From positions 2,905,394 to 2,969,393 of the forward strand of contig CAADRB010000012.1 in NCBI GenBank assembly GCA_900708905.1: a stretch of 64,000 bases of DNA. The letters run 5' to 3'. The notes under the pieces are model-generated. The model did no database searches and had not been told where the DNA came from. It was given only the letters and a program-made list of their open reading frames with translations. Every line of letters starts with the position of its first letter. Positions within the stretch are counted from its first letter, which is position 1. The position numbers and the translations under genes are program-made. This document shows, piece after piece, positions 25,945 to 40,900 of the stretch. This DNA comes from Hymenolepis diminuta. Taxonomy: Eukaryota > Platyhelminthes > Cestoda > Cyclophyllidea > Hymenolepididae.

Positions 25945-28900
25945 CTTGTCAAAATGATGCACAAAAGAGGCTACAGTAAAACGCACTGACCAATAAGAGA
26001 CAAATATAGATAATGTGATTTTAATAATCTAACTTTTCTTACTACAGAGAAGCGACTACAAATAAATAAATAATCTTAGGTATAAGAATAATTATAATTC
26101 TATTAATTATGTTCAGATAATATTGTTACCACCTGCAAATTGATAGAGAAATTTTAACACTATAAAGTAAAATAAATTTGATTTCATGAGAAATAATTTC
26201 AGTGAAATCTATTGAAATCATAATTATTATTATATAACGTCTATGCATAAGACTGATGGGGTCGAATTAAATGTTATTAAATTTCCTAAAGTTAACTTTA
26301 TTTATGCTATAAATGGGAATAAAATTATGTGTATTTGATTCAGCACAATTATTGTGTTTGTATTTATGATAACATTAATTCTAGCCTTTTCTCTACTTCA
26401 ATCATTCCAATTTAAACAAAAATTCTCAAAGCAAATAACAAATTGATAATGAGAAGTCTAACTTAAAAGCAAAATTAAAGTGCATATTAATTTGTTATAT
26501 TATGACGCGAAGGTGACATTTTGAAATATAAAATTTATATGTATTTGTTCCAAATTACCTAATTCAATACAGCAATTGTGCATACAGAATCATAACGCTT
26601 GGCGTATCTATAATCCTTGTCAGTTTGTTTGATAGCATTTCTGAAGGTGAAATTTTCTATATCGGATGGTGTACTGTATTTGAACCGATATCTGTAATAA
26701 CGTTAGATCTATCAGGGCCATAAGTCAAGTCACTCATGGCGCCAGATCAGTTCGGAGGTGGCAGGCAAGCCACCTCAATTTATTAATAAGTAAATTAGGT
26801 TTTTATGCAAAATATTTCTTTGTTAGACGTCAGTCATGTCTTGCTGTCGGAGTCTCAGCATATTGATAGACACCTGTTTAGGTATCTATGTGCAGATACA
26901 CAAACACAGGGCGGTATCACCTGTGGACACTATAGTGGAGATCTTATCGCCAGTCAATCACTTCTAATCGCCAGATGTTGATAGATATCTGGAGGCTATA
27001 GCAGCATCAATGATATTTCGGGAAAGATTTATCCACTTCTTGAATCAAACAGTAATAAATAGACAGGTTAAAGTGTGTATTTAAATTAAATTCCTTCGAT
27101 TTTATATTGAAAACGGTAGGTCAACATTTGCTGTAACACAGCATGGAGCTACAAAATAGAAACAATTCAGGTCCCTCCTTAAAAGCATTCAAATCCAGAA
27201 GCCAATTCCGTTTATTGATCATTTTATTTAAGCTTCAAACCCCCTTTCTTTGCGTCACATCGCAGATGTTCAGTCTTCGATATCTCTGTAGGTGATGAAC
27301 AGATAGTTATCTCGCTTCTGTCCCCGTAGATGTGTTGCTAGTTATTTCCTTCTTACAATTAATGGTCTTAACCACAAGACAAGATAGAGGAGAGGCCGGT
27401 GGTTGTAGAGCTTTTATGGGTACAAGAAGAAATCTCAAATGAGCCAAGGGATTGATGTAAGATGTTGGACAATAACGTTAGTGTGTTCGTTGATGTAGTT
27501 CAGCCTTTGAAGGACTGTAAAATTGAGTAGCGCATAAAGTCCAATGGCTGTTTTAAGCAGGTTGCAGCAAATATGGCCTGTATTTTAGTATAAGGTGAAT
27601 GCAAAAGTGACAGCCCTTATCGGGTTCTGTCACAATATCTCAGTGTTGTAAATATTTATTTTATAAGCACATATCAGAATCGCCCCGGAGGATTTATATT
27701 TCCAGCGGTTATCATTTCGTATTGTCGGGTGTTTATTAACATCATAAAATCAAGGGATTAAAAGTTCCGCGAACAAAACTCAAAAAAGAGCTTCGGAATC
27801 AGGTTAATAAGAGTCCAAAAACAAATGAAATAGTTTCAGTGTTCATTTTCTGTCTCGGGATTATCAGTTTTCACAGGTTGTCCCAAAATCCGAAATCATT
27901 CTTATCGATATGCCGTCGCATATCAGCCCTGGCAGTTATTTGAACTTAAAATTTTTATTAATTCGGCAGTATTCTATATTTCTTTATAGTGTCATAGTTT
28001 GGTTAATAAAATGTCGTGGGTTGACTGCAGTCATGCCTTAATCTTCTTTATTCAGTCCGAATCAATATATCTGTAGAAACTAGCCCTCTGAGCATTGCAG
28101 GAGCATGGATGAGGCATACTTAAAAGTGTGAAATTGAGCGGTTACGAAACATTCAAACAATTTTTAAATCGAAAATTCGAGCTAATATCCCTATATTTAC
28201 TTTAGACACTTCTTAATGCCAGTTTTTATTTAATTGTTAAAAAAATAGGATTCATACATAGTTTCAATTATTTACATTCGCAATACCTTGGGATTTCAAA
28301 AGTAGTCTTACAAAAAATTTGTCTGAAGCAATTTCATTTTACATAAGTTAAATTACACCCGCAATAAATATTATCGTGTTTAACATAAATTTCTCGCGTG
28401 AAAATTTCAATATTTGCAATTTACGAAACTGAAATATGTATTTAATATTCATTCCTTGATAAAGACAAGGCTTGGTTTAATACTCACATAGATACTTCAT
28501 GCTAATTGAAATAACGAAGAAATGTAAGGCTTGGAGGATCGTACATAAAAGATGTTATAATAAAAAATAGGTTTTTTAAATAAATATGAGAAAACTGTGT
28601 TTTAAAAAGTATTTCAATTATGTTTGGATGAGGGATTTCTTGACCAAAGAGTGGATACTAGGAAATATCTAGGTAACTAACTTTGATACTGTGGCAAACT
28701 TATGTAAAATAGTGAAATGAATGAGAAAATTAAGTCATTTGAAAAGAAATATAAAGTAGTATTATAATGCGAAGGAATAAATTTTTATGCCATTCTAATT
28801 GAGCATTTTGTAATTAACTTATAATTTTCAATATATAATTCGTCAATTTTATATTACGATCAAGTATATGATTATATCCCCACAAAAAAGCTTAAACATC

Positions 28901-28980
28901 AATCCTGAAACATTTGTTACTGAAAATGAAGATCGACTAAAGATTATTAATCTCTTTTTAACGCTTATCTGTTTGCGCAG
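25945..28980. other. Intergenic region upstream of basigin, no gene seen
   Basis: This should hold the basigin promoter on the minus strand and, if the plus-strand model that starts at 28981 is real, its missing 5' exon(s). From about 26700 to 27400 the base composition is more even than around it, with a short inverted repeat at 26755-26776, but I find no supported open frame. A start codon right after a good acceptor (ATCGCAG|ATG near 27266) opens for only nine codons. Confidence 0.4.
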
Positions 28981-31900
28981 ATAATTAAAGGATCAGCAGA
29001 CGTGTTCTATTGTCAAAAAAAGGTGCGCGAAATGCAGCCGCAATGTGCAACCATCATTCTCAGCCACGATATTGCCAGTAAGATATATTATGAAAATTTA
29101 AATATTATAAGTTAAATGAAATCAAAATCAAGAAAAAAACCTTCTTTAAAAGGCATAGACATGAAAATTTAAAAACTTTGTTTAGTATGTTAAAATTTAT
29201 CCTTGAGCTCGATATGGGATATTTGACGAAACATTTAAAATAGTCTAATTGATCACCATTATCCTGGATTTCTAATTAAAGTGCGACTTATTTTAGTCAA
29301 TCTTTTGAAATATGCAGTGTAAAAATAATACGTGTAAGTTTGATACATTCAGTTTCTAAATATCTTTTTTTCAATAAATTTAATGTTTTGTATCATTTAA
29401 ATAAAGAATATTTACTTATTAATTTCGATATTAAATGTGTATATTAATAAGAGAGTTTCAAATCAGTGTTGTATTACGCTTTCGTATTATTGAAAATAAT
29501 TAATCATCTTACATCTATTCAACTTAATATATCTATATTTCTAATTATTTCCAATAAAGTGTAGTAATGTTTTAACTCTTGTTATCTGAAACTCACCTTA
29601 CACATTTTTTAGTTTTCCTGCTTTTATTCGCTTTGGTTTATATCGGAATTTGTGACCACTATGTCGATATCGTATGTGAGACCCGCAATATCGTCCTCTC
29701 AATTCAGTGAGTTCTAATTTATCTTTAAATACATTTACGCATGATTTTATATTTTAAAAATAATAAAGTGGATTGCTGGGGAAGTATACTTTTCGAATCG
29801 AGGGTATTTATTAACATTCCTGGCTTTATGTCAATTTATGTTAAATATTCTTCTTTGAAGAATCTAATTTGGAGTCGTTAGATCTCATGGTTTTACGAAA
29901 TAGGTTTTAATATTTACCAATTGTAAACATATTAGTTTTTCGAAATAGTGAAGAATCTATGACAAGACCTTTCTGATTCCGAAGCATCTTGTATATTTCA
30001 TTTTTTCTATGAATTACTGCACTTCGCCAACGAATGATTGTTTCCTTGCAAAATTTCTAGTTAGACACCCATCGCTTCACATAATTTCCCCCTGTCTGGT
30101 CTGTTTTATGCCCCCCCCCATCCCTCCCCCTTTTCGTTTCCGTCTCATTTTAAGTTCTCTGTCAAAAATACATAGTTTACTTCTTTGAGTTGATTATGTC
30201 CGCATTTTGCTCCTTAAACATTTTTTACACACAGTTTATCAAAATTAACGAATTATTTTACATTATTGTGATTATTCGGCTATTTTAAAGTACAAAATAT
30301 TGCCTCTTCATCCGCTTCAGTTTGACAAAAAACCTTTATTCGCCTTGTTTATTTTTGAAATACATATTCTTACATTCAGAGTTTAATATACTGCAATTAT
30401 TCAAATAATGAACAAGCAGAATTAGACTTAAAAATTAACAACTTAATTACTTCGCTGTTCGTTCTTAATATGTATTGTGCGCCCAAATTACTTAATTTAA
30501 TTGGGCTTAATCTTTTCAGTGACATTTATTATATTAGGTGGCTTTATTTTGCCCATTATTTTTTTCTTCGTCGGTATAGACCTTCGTTACATATTTCGCA
30601 TTTTTTCCATCATCAAATCTCAGTATATCAGGATGAATGCGTTGTTTATGTGGATCAGTTTGAATAAACGAAAATTGCATTATTTCTCTAACCTCGGAAA
30701 ATGATGCGAATTTTACCTTCCTGTATTGCGAAATTACTCGATCACGGAATAATAGTGTTTTTTAAAAAAAATGCATACTTCTCTATCAGAAATAAAATGA
30801 TACCTTAAGTGTAAAGTTTGCTTCTTAAGTAGAGGCATTATAATTAATTGAAAGCCGGGCACTTAGTGCAATTTTTTCCACAAATTCTACATCTGTACAG
30901 TTAGAATTCTGAGCTTGAAGCCTATCGGTTCATATATGAGGAATGACACGACCTATTTTACTGGACGATTGTGATACAGGTGAAGGCGAATTTTCCACTC
31001 GGAAGGTTTCAGGTTGCTCCTTCTCTGTCATTGATAATGTTTTCTTAAGACTTACAAGTCTAATTAACCGCCTACGTTAAGAAAACATTTGTGCTAATTT
31101 TAGTTATCTTGAAAATTTGAGATTCCCTATCAGAAATATACAAAATTTCCCTAGGTGCCAGCGTTCTAGAGTTTTTTTTCAAATTTTTTAAACTTCCATA
31201 TTATAATTTACTCAGAGAAGATGAATTTACATTAGCTGTGTTGAATAAACACTAAAAAACCCAAAATCTTGCTAGTGTAACACCAATGACCAGTTACCGT
31301 GTGAAGTCATTCTTTTATGCATGCCAAGTTTCCTCACAATGAACTTTATGCGGAAAATCTTGATAGTTTAACCCTTCCTTGTATCAGAAACCTACAACTC
31401 TTTCAATGTCTTCCATTTTAGCTTACTTTCTCTATTTAATATATGAACTGAATTCTCTTTGCAATGTGTTTAAAACTATCTAAAATTGATTGTGCTTTTG
31501 TTGGTTTTTCGAATACTTGATGGAGACTTCCGACGAAGACTGAAATTTGATCTTTTTTTAGCAAATTTCGTCCCTCAAAGTTGCAGGTGGGTTTCAAATG
31601 CTAGGGTCTTATTTCAAACGATACATATTAATCGTTGTCAAGACGACAAGACAAGTGTCCAGTGACAATCTCTTCACTGCGTCTCAATCTTGTGAACAAT
31701 TTTCCGAATTCGTATGCACCTGCACGCATACATATATACTAATCGACATCTGCACATCCATGCACGCACAAGGAAATAAAAATTTTGATTCCAATTAAAT
31801 AGAAGTCCTTCCTTATTGGAGTAGCGCACTCTCTCAGCCTTTTACCCTCTTCCTCCCATCTCCCCTCTGTATCCTCTTACACGCGTCAGACAGGTATGAA

Positions 31901-34900
31901 TCACACACAAGCCCACCCTTCCTACTACTGCCGTAATGAGCTATATCATGAATCATCTTCCTTTCTTTCCCAATTGGAACAATGTAGTTGAAGCCGCTAC
32001 AGATGTGAGGTTTCGATTTATTCAATCACGCGAATTGACCATACATTGAGTCTCGAACTCTCGAACGCATCTGTAGCCTTTGATGTACGAATCAAATTCC
32101 ATCTCCACGCTTTGGAGAGCGAATCTTTTCGATTTAGTAGAAACAATCTTATTCCACCTTGTGATTTTACAAAGTTCCTTATTCATTGCGTGCAGTTTAC
32201 TTTATTTAACTGTTTGTTAATTTCTCAGTCCATCTGTTATTACATTTTAGGCGACAGTCTTTATATTAGAAAGTAGTTTGAAAAAATATCCAAATGCTTA
32301 TTTAACATTTGCGGTCCTGTAGTGACTATTCCTGATCCGCTTTATGTGCTATTATGATTCGCTTTTCGATTTTTGTAGTGTATTTTTCATAAAGTTATGT
32401 GTATCACTCGTACTCCCAACTGTTAACTGTTCATCGACTTCCTTAACTATCTAATCTCTGTGCTGTGAGTTTTATTTCCCGGTTCAATCACTTTTTCTGT
32501 TTACCGGTTGAAATTTTCCTGTCTCTTCTTTTTTCCTCATCGACTTCGACTCATTTCCGTCTTCTGACGTCTGAATTCGTACAGTTAGCTTTATATCTCT
32601 TCTAATTTGGCTTCTTTTCGAAGACAGAATCTCTCCTGCCATTATCTCAAAAGGCATGTGCTCATTGTCTTTAAATATGGATTACTTAGTTTGTTTATCC
32701 GTCTTTTATAACTTTTCTATCCATCTTCTCATTTTCTTGATCAAGTAATTTAATTCCCCATTCTTTTTGAATTAATTAAACTTTTTCTGACACCATTTTG
32801 CTTAGAAGCTCACTTATCTGAAGCATTTGTCTAAATAATTTACTTTCTTTTAGTCAATTGCAAGTCAAATATTTTGCTGACTTGACACTTCTCCTTCAAC
32901 ATTCGTTTCGGAATAATAATTATAGGTCGACTTTATATAATACACTTCTTTGGGCTCTATCTCTACAAAACCGTTCCAGATTTTTCTTAACTACTGCGGT
33001 TTATTCCATAAATAATTAATCTGTAAACAATGACAAGTATTTATGTGAGTAGGCAAGTGTCCTACTAATACCATGAATCGGTAGCTTGTGCCACTTGATT
33101 CGTCCCTCAAATTGGTCCAAGTTTGGGACAACTAGATATCTAACCAGGCGTATCAATCAACCCTTATCCACATTTGGTTACTATATTGTATTTTAAGCGA
33201 ATTAAAAAATTAATAAATTGCATAAAGAGTGCGGAATATGCATAGTTTAATTTAAATACTATAGGTTGAAATATTTTAACATTTAAATTGATGATAAAAT
33301 CAAATGTTCCAGATAATATTTGTTGATGTTATGCGCTTCTCTTTTTAGTAGGTTCCCTACTGATGGTTTTTCATAGGAGTCCTATTCTTATATAAGATGC
33401 TTAGGAAAGTCCCATGAGATTTCAAGAGGATGAATGATAGTTGAAAGTATTGGAGAACCAATATGCAAATAGGTCGTCATTCAGAGCTCTTTAGATGATT
33501 AAGGAGATTACGTCTAGTTGTTTTTCACCAATTTTATAGTGGATTGGGTCATTGAAATTTGGATTATTCTGCCACATCTCGATCACTACTCAGCTCAGCT
33601 TTTAGAACGTATTGAAATTCTTAACATTGTTAGACTTAAAAAATAGTTGAGCGGATTCCGCTCTGAAAGTAGACCACATTCGGTCTTGCTCTATTATGGA
33701 CTGAAGACAAGGGAAATTTGTCTCCTTTACAGGTTTCTCGAGCATTCCACAGACCCTCTTAATGTTGGAACGCAAGGAAGTCGGAAAGAAGAAAAATAAA
33801 GTCTTATAAATTAATAATTATCTACTTTTTTGACAAAAACTAATTTAACTTTGAACTCATTGTGGCCGGTCTTGGTATCATTCTCGGATACTGTATCTGT
33901 CTAGCATTCAGAATATAATTTCGACTTATTGACTCCATCTGACATTTCCTGCATTTTGTTTGACTCAAATATTTAATCCAACCAAAATACTCATTACATG
34001 GAATTAAAGTAGGCCATTGGACATACGGGGTTCATCTCTATTCAACAACAGGACCGCCCGTTTCATTTCCATAATATCGGTCTGAATCATCGCTTTTGTG
34101 GTTACTTTGCCGACAAAGTTGTACTTTGGGCGGATCTAGCAAACAACTAATAGACCAAAATTGGGTACATAATTTTAGAGCACACTAACCGGTTTGTAGA
34201 TAATACTCCCATTATCTTCCAATTGTAGTAAATTTCTCTCAATTCTTCTAATAATATATAATATTAGTTGGGAAAAGTGTAGGAAATTACTTTGGAGCTT
34301 AGTGATCAATTTCTCTCTGTTCAGCCCCATTGAAAGAATAAATTAAGCCATTTACATCGGCAGAACAGTTCAATTTATTAATTAAAAGGTCAAGAAATGT
34401 AAATGTACAGGCAAAATGTGCCCTTTTAATCAATGGGTTCTCGGCATGATGATTGGCTACCAGAAAGCGATCTAGAAATTATTATTGTGCCGGGAAAGAA
34501 ACCGTACACAGCTCTTTGATGAAAAAAGTTTTCTACATACTGACTACAATTATAACCGTGATGTGTTTTCATTCTTTGACCTTTTATCAGCTCCATGAAA
34601 GAAGTAAGTTGGATCTGTTGCAGCAATTCCATTCTTGCTAGACTTAACAATTACCTTTGAATCATAAATTCGCATTTGTATAAATAGAGGCGGTTTTAGC
34701 ATTAATCTGTATAATTGAATGGAGTTTATACTTGAACCTCTAAATGATGAAACCAAAACGAAAGTCTTGATATGTCTATTTGGTGTAAGAAAATTTGTGT
34801 ATGGAAAGCAAATATGGAAATTTCTCTGTCGGGAGAAGTAGCAAAGAGTAGTGCCAGTCTTACACTAAAAATGGACAGACTAACATACCACTTGGGGAAG

Positions 34901-37900
34901 GGAAAGCAGATGAAGTTATGAGCCGCCGTTTACACCGGTGTTCATATGGAAGCGGGCATTGTTGATCCGGTAGGTAAACATGCTGAATTGTTTGACGAAG
35001 TAGCCTGACATTCATCAGTAAAAATTAATGCGGTATATAGATGATCGGGATCATCCTTATCTGTATATTAGGAGGTGAATATTTTTAAAAACACGCTTTT
35101 TTTAATTTGGAGAATGAATCAGCGGAAAGCTCTTCGTCAATTCGATATTTATGCATAGAACTCGTATTTGGTAGATAAACGGAAACCTGCCAAGTAAATA
35201 TAGAATAGTCCAAAATATTGTCTAAAAAGGTAATAAGACGTTAGATGTTCTACATTTCTATTTTCTGTCAGAACGAAGCAGTTATGTCAAACCAAGGATC
35301 TGCCATTTATGGTTTTAAAAGACAGTTGTCTTCTGTGCAACATTCGTCATAAAAAGACGTTTCTTCTAATGACATGCAAGTAAATGGTTAAATAATCCTA
35401 GGAGGACGTTTTTTCGCAACGCCAAGATAAAAACTATCGTGCGTTTCACCATCATAAACACACAACTGTCTAAAAATCAACTTAGCACATGAACGGTTGA
35501 TTTGTTCTAGCTTAGCTTTTTTTACCAAGGATTTCGTGCCAAAACGAGTCCCGTTCGAAGATTCACTTTTAAGGCAAATTTCCCGCGAGCCCCTGTCAGC
35601 TGTCGTCTAAGAAACAAACATGGTATTACTTCTTCTTTGTTCCAGCCTGAAGGCCTCATCCTTTTTCTATTTTCAATCTTGCTCTCCAAAATGTTTCAGA
35701 TTAAATCTGAATAACCAATTTTTGATCGGGGATAAAAATATATTTGCAATTTCACCTATTCTATGTCAAGTAATCGTGTCTTAATAATTTAAGATATATT
35801 TTGAAATGAAATTTAATTAAAATATTATTCCAATATATTTGAGAAATGACTACTAAATTTCGATATTATTGGTTTAGTCATGGATCAGATCCGAGTATAC
35901 TTTTTTGACTACGTTCAGTGCCAAAAGAAAGTAAATATCGAAAATTAAGAAAAATTTTTAAGCGCTGCAAAAGGAGCCGAAAAATTACTTATATTGTTAT
36001 GTTACTTTTTCTACATTTACAAAGTAATTTCAGAATATGCTTCTTTCGCACTTTCACTGGAAAATTCTCATCAAGCTAATAAATGAGCACTTACCCTAGC
36101 AACCGATTTTCATTGCAATTATGGATTATTAAGTGGTTCCAATTTTATTTCCCTACATATCAACCTAAATTGAAAATTCAGAAATTTGACTGTGCCTTCA
36201 GGTTTTCCTCTTATCTCGTTTTACATGATTTTCGAATTGCTTTTTGCAATAATTCTTCTTCGTTGAAGAGACATCTTACCTAATTTTCTCCTTGCCTTTC
36301 AAAATTTTCATGAAAAAAATACTTCCCTTCTCCAGCGTGATTAAACACGCGATTTAATGTTGAGAGATTCTTATTTCCCCAACTAGATCATATACTGTTT
36401 GAAATTGTTTAAACGCTGATGAACTCAATTTTTGTATCAAAATTTCTTAATTAATTGGGAAATATACAACTTTTAGAGTGGAATACCATAATGATATGTG
36501 TTCTCTGTCTGTCTATGTTTATAAAAAATGATTTTATATTTTTGCTTCCCTTCTGCAGGCTTATAACTTATAGCGGTCAGCTGAAATATCCTTTATCTCC
36601 TTAGTATCTTGTTATTGACTATTTTACGAACGTGATGGATAGTCTAAATGGATTATGGAAGCAGCCGGTGATGCAGTCTTTATCTTGAAAGAAGAGGTAA
36701 ATGTACAGACAGAGAATAGAAATAAGTGACGCAGATCTGTCACTAAAGAGATACATTGAATTTGCTTGATGGTGGTAACCAATTTTGTAAGACTGTCTTT
36801 GATAATTCCGAGACAATTCTTTGTAATTATTATTATTATTGAAAGATGTATTTGTAATAATTTTTTTTAATGATTCTTGAAACGCTATTGGAGTTTGTTT
36901 CTTCATTTCTCTGGTAATAATACCATGTTTTAGAAATATAACTTTTAGAAGGATTGATACAAGGTTAGGGATGCACCAGATATTTACTTCCAGAAACCTG
37001 TTTCATCTGCATTTTTTAATGTGTCGTCAAGTAAAATTAATAACCCATGTACTTGAAATGGAATACGTTGCAACAAAGACAGAACTGATAGGTAACTGTG
37101 GGAGATTTTGGGAATGAAGCGTTAAACGCTCGCTCTTCAGAGATTTTGAACACGATTTTCAAACCGTAAAAGGCAACTTCGTCTTTGAGATTTTGAATAA
37201 CTTTTTGGCATTTGTCTGACATCAAGATAAAGAAACTAGCAAATTTCCTATCTTGCTTGTGCAACCATAGATTCGTGCGTGCTGGATATGCATATTGGAA
37301 TTTTTGTGCTAATGAATCCAACTCTTATTCATTGTATGCACACGGTCAAGGCCTGTTTCGACTTCCTTTGATTGTCTAATGCAGGCTCACTGGTGAGGTC
37401 TCTCACTATTGCGCAAAGAATAATTTATAATATGGATTTTAAGCAAAATACTTCATTGCTCCAGATAACAATTATCTGTTTTAAATGTCGACTGTAAGAT
37501 ATTCCAGATATTTCCGTGCTTGTTCAAGTCTAATTTTCGTCTTGGTGACTTAAACAAGTGCATATAATAATGTATTTACATTTTTTTCGCGGTTTGTATA
37601 ATTGTAAAAAAAGAAATTCACAGAGGAAATGTAGCTATTAGCAAAAATATCGTCATTTCGAAAGATATTTATTTTTGGTTCGTTTGAATATGAGCTTTTA
37701 TGAAATTAGGATTTACACAAGGGAGTAACATAATTTGTACCAAAGTAGGGGAGAAAGGTAAAGTGGGGGGATTCCAGTCTCGAAATCAAGATTCATGCAT
37801 AGATTCAGTTAGGGTTAGGGCATCTTTGTTGTTAAAAACTACATTCCTTCAGATTGTTGGAAGTTTTCAGTGCCTAGCTTTCAATGTCAATGGGTAAATG

Positions 37901-40900
37901 TTGTAGTAATTGTTGCTTTTCGATAGAGAGGGTTTGCATTCATTTGGATTTTATGCAGTTCTAGTTTGTCTGAAGTATCGTAGGTGGAAGTATACACTCG
38001 AATTGACCAAGTTTAAAAAGACTGGGTGGTGGCGTCACTCCATTTTCAGTGTTAAGAGGTCATTAGTCTGTAAAAACTGACAAGATTTTGTAAAATGATT
38101 TTCTACTACATTGATCTTTGTCTTGACGTCTAACTAAATCCTCTTTTAAGTGATTTTTCACGGATGCACACAATCTTTCTGTAAATTGGAAAACACAGGT
38201 GTATTTCCCATAAAGCCGTCGAAACACCTACTCGATGTGTCATTGTTGGAAGCATATTTTTTTCTGTAAATATTGTAGGTAAATGTCCTTCAGTAATGAA
38301 CAAAGACTGAATTTTTAAGTGAAAGTTTTCTTTCACTTAAATGATTTAGACATCCATATGAAAATTCAAGGCAATTTAAATTTATACAAAATTGTACGCA
38401 ACTTTAAAGATGCTATTTAAATTGTGGTCTGTATTTAATCCACGCGCAGAGGTTTGTCTAAATTTTCTGGACGCCAATAATTAATGCGTTATCCGAACTA
38501 GTTTCACACACACAATGTCAGAAGTTATTTCTAATTCATAAATATTTGAAAGCGAATGCTCGAGATGGTGGGAATGACTTCTTTGGTTATTTATTGCTGA
38601 CGGAACCAAACTGGTTTATATCAGTGTTTATAACTGGAAGGAATTCTTGGGAATTGCAGGCTTAGTAAGATCTGGCCGCAAACATGATATGATTAAGCTA
38701 AAAGAAGATAAGAAATTTCATAAATGGAGTCTAAAGTGGTTCGATGTATGTTAATTTCCATAACATCACCTCGAGTGAGTTCTAAAGTGGTTGGTTTTCC
38801 GCCTAACTTAACCAATTGGTTAATAAGCTCTGACCAACTAATAGGGGCTCACGAAGTTGAGGAGTAATGAATAATGTCAGGGTTTAAAAATTATCTTGTC
38901 TCATTTTAATTTTGGATTCATCTCATTTTACTTGATGTGTTTGGCTTACCGGATTATGTCCCAACGTTTTAAAGCTCAAATTTCAGGATTTAATCCCTAT
39001 ATCCATTATAGGGTTCGGAGCTTATTGACTAGCAGGTTGATTTGAGATAACCCACTCCCGATCATTTGTGCACCAATCATGTTTGTAACAATTTTCCATT
39101 CATTATTGTATCATGTATTTTTTCTTCTTTCAATACTTTACATTTTGATCAGTAAAGAATGCCGTCTTAACGCGTAACTTTTCTTGCATTCATTATGACG
39201 ACAAATACCAAAGTCCATAACAATTAATCACTTTCCTTACTCCATTTTTTCTACCTCATTAGGACTAACATTTCCTTTCTCTTTTTGGCCTTTCAGCATT
39301 TGTCACGAAATTATTTGTAGATGCAGTTTTCTTCCTTTTCAGTTTTTTTGACATTATTGTTCCACGGGCGCAGTTACTTGAAAGTCAGGCAGCATAAGAG
39401 AGGACCATTGGATTGTGAAAGTTATTCGAACTTCCCATATACCTTTAAATAAATACATTTCGTTCTTCATTTTTTTGAAGGCAAAAAATTTAAACTATAC
39501 TAATGAAATATTGGTTTGACACAAAATTTCAGAAATTACTTTTAAGCTTGTTTTCATTAACATAACCTTGAAAATGTTCCCTTTTATTTGCAAAACTCTA
39601 CATATATTTTGTGAAATAAAATAGCAAATCAATTATCAGTTATATAATGCACAACAATTAACGAAATCATCAAATCCACTAAAATTATACTCATGAACTT
39701 TTGCAGTCAGCATTAATTTTGATTATATTTAGAAATTTTACTGGTAGATAAGGCAATTTAGCTCCCTTTTTAAGTAAAATGGGAAAATACAAGTGGATTA
39801 TTTATTTAATATCTATAATTTGAATTGATCCAAAGAAATTCGTTATTAGCTCATTATTGGATCTGAAAGTAAATGTTTCTTTATCAAGATAGAACCTATG
39901 AGCACTGCCTATAAAATTTTTATGACCTTGTTTATCGTTGAATTGAGAAAACGGTAATGATGTATTAAAATATTAAACTTTTATATGGAAAAAAGGTTAA
40001 ACACCCAAAAAGTAGAATTTTTGAATAATTTTAATTGTTTTTAATCTTGAATACTATGAATTTCTCCTTCGCATCAAGTTATAGAATGGTGATTAATTGT
40101 GTGGTCTACTAATAAGGAGAAAACTTAAGAATACGTATCGACATTCACCCAGTCATTGTATATCCGAGAACCGGCTCGAAATACGTAAAATCTCAAGTTT
40201 GGAAATCTATGACTATGGGCTAGAACCACCATAAAATATTTTGGAAAAATCAAGCTTGGAATTTATGTTTCCTTCTAGCAAACAAATAAATAAATAAAAT
40301 ACATGTAAATTCAAATATTAATTTCTTAAAAAGGCTTTCAGTAACAAGCATCTTAAGCCAAGGTCGTTTAGGCAAATTTAGCTATCTCCTCTTCCAATTA
40401 ATGTCGCATCGTCAACTGTGCTTCGTTCCATCCAAATTGGATCTTTGATAAAAAAGACTCAATTGATCGTTTTTCATTTGAAAGGAATCAGTAACTGGGA
40501 CAGATAGCATGTATCCAAAAGCAAATCACTTTAGATGAATTTTTGATTCTGTGCCTAACTTAAAAGACAAGCAAACCTACTCCTATTTATCTGCCAATGT
40601 CCTAATGTTCTACAAGAAGGTAGAGGCAGGCAGAGGTTTACAGATCGTGTTAAACCTGACGCATAAAATCTTCTCATTTATCTTAAATTATAATTCGATT
40701 GAAAAAGTTTCATTAGTAAATTTTAATTATAATTGAATATGTTTGTATTTTATAATTGGAAAATATTCCTTTTTAATTTTTGATTTATTATTCATTTCAC
40801 AATTATTGGTGATTTCTCTTTGATACGTGGCCAAATTTTGCATTTTTATTTACAATATATTCTGTTAAAACGTGAAAATGTATTTGTTTTTATCAAACTC

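Noticed and set aside
30518..30580. Possible TM exon (VTFIILGGFILPIIFFFV) with acceptor CTTTTCAG and donor GTCG|GTATAG
   Set aside because: Hydrophobicity follows from T-rich DNA. Its length is a multiple of three so it fits any phase, and in the frame of the seven-exon model it does not read as a TM helix. Left out of the model.
34810..35008. Plus-strand reading with MEISLSGEVAKSSASLTLK and, after a TGA, AAVYTGVHMEAGIVDPV
   Set aside because: Needs read-through of a stop and has no acceptor. The minus strand over the same bases has usable splice sites in phase with a terminal exon.
36619..37321. Two minus-strand ORFs of 95 and 94 codons
   Set aside because: The first has an Asn run from a TAT/ATT repeat and the second starts at TTG without an acceptor. 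They could not be joined in phase to the exon at 35388-35606.
37809..37820. Telomere-like TTAGGGTTAGGG
   Set aside because: Only two units, AT-rich surroundings; too short to mean an interstitial telomere.
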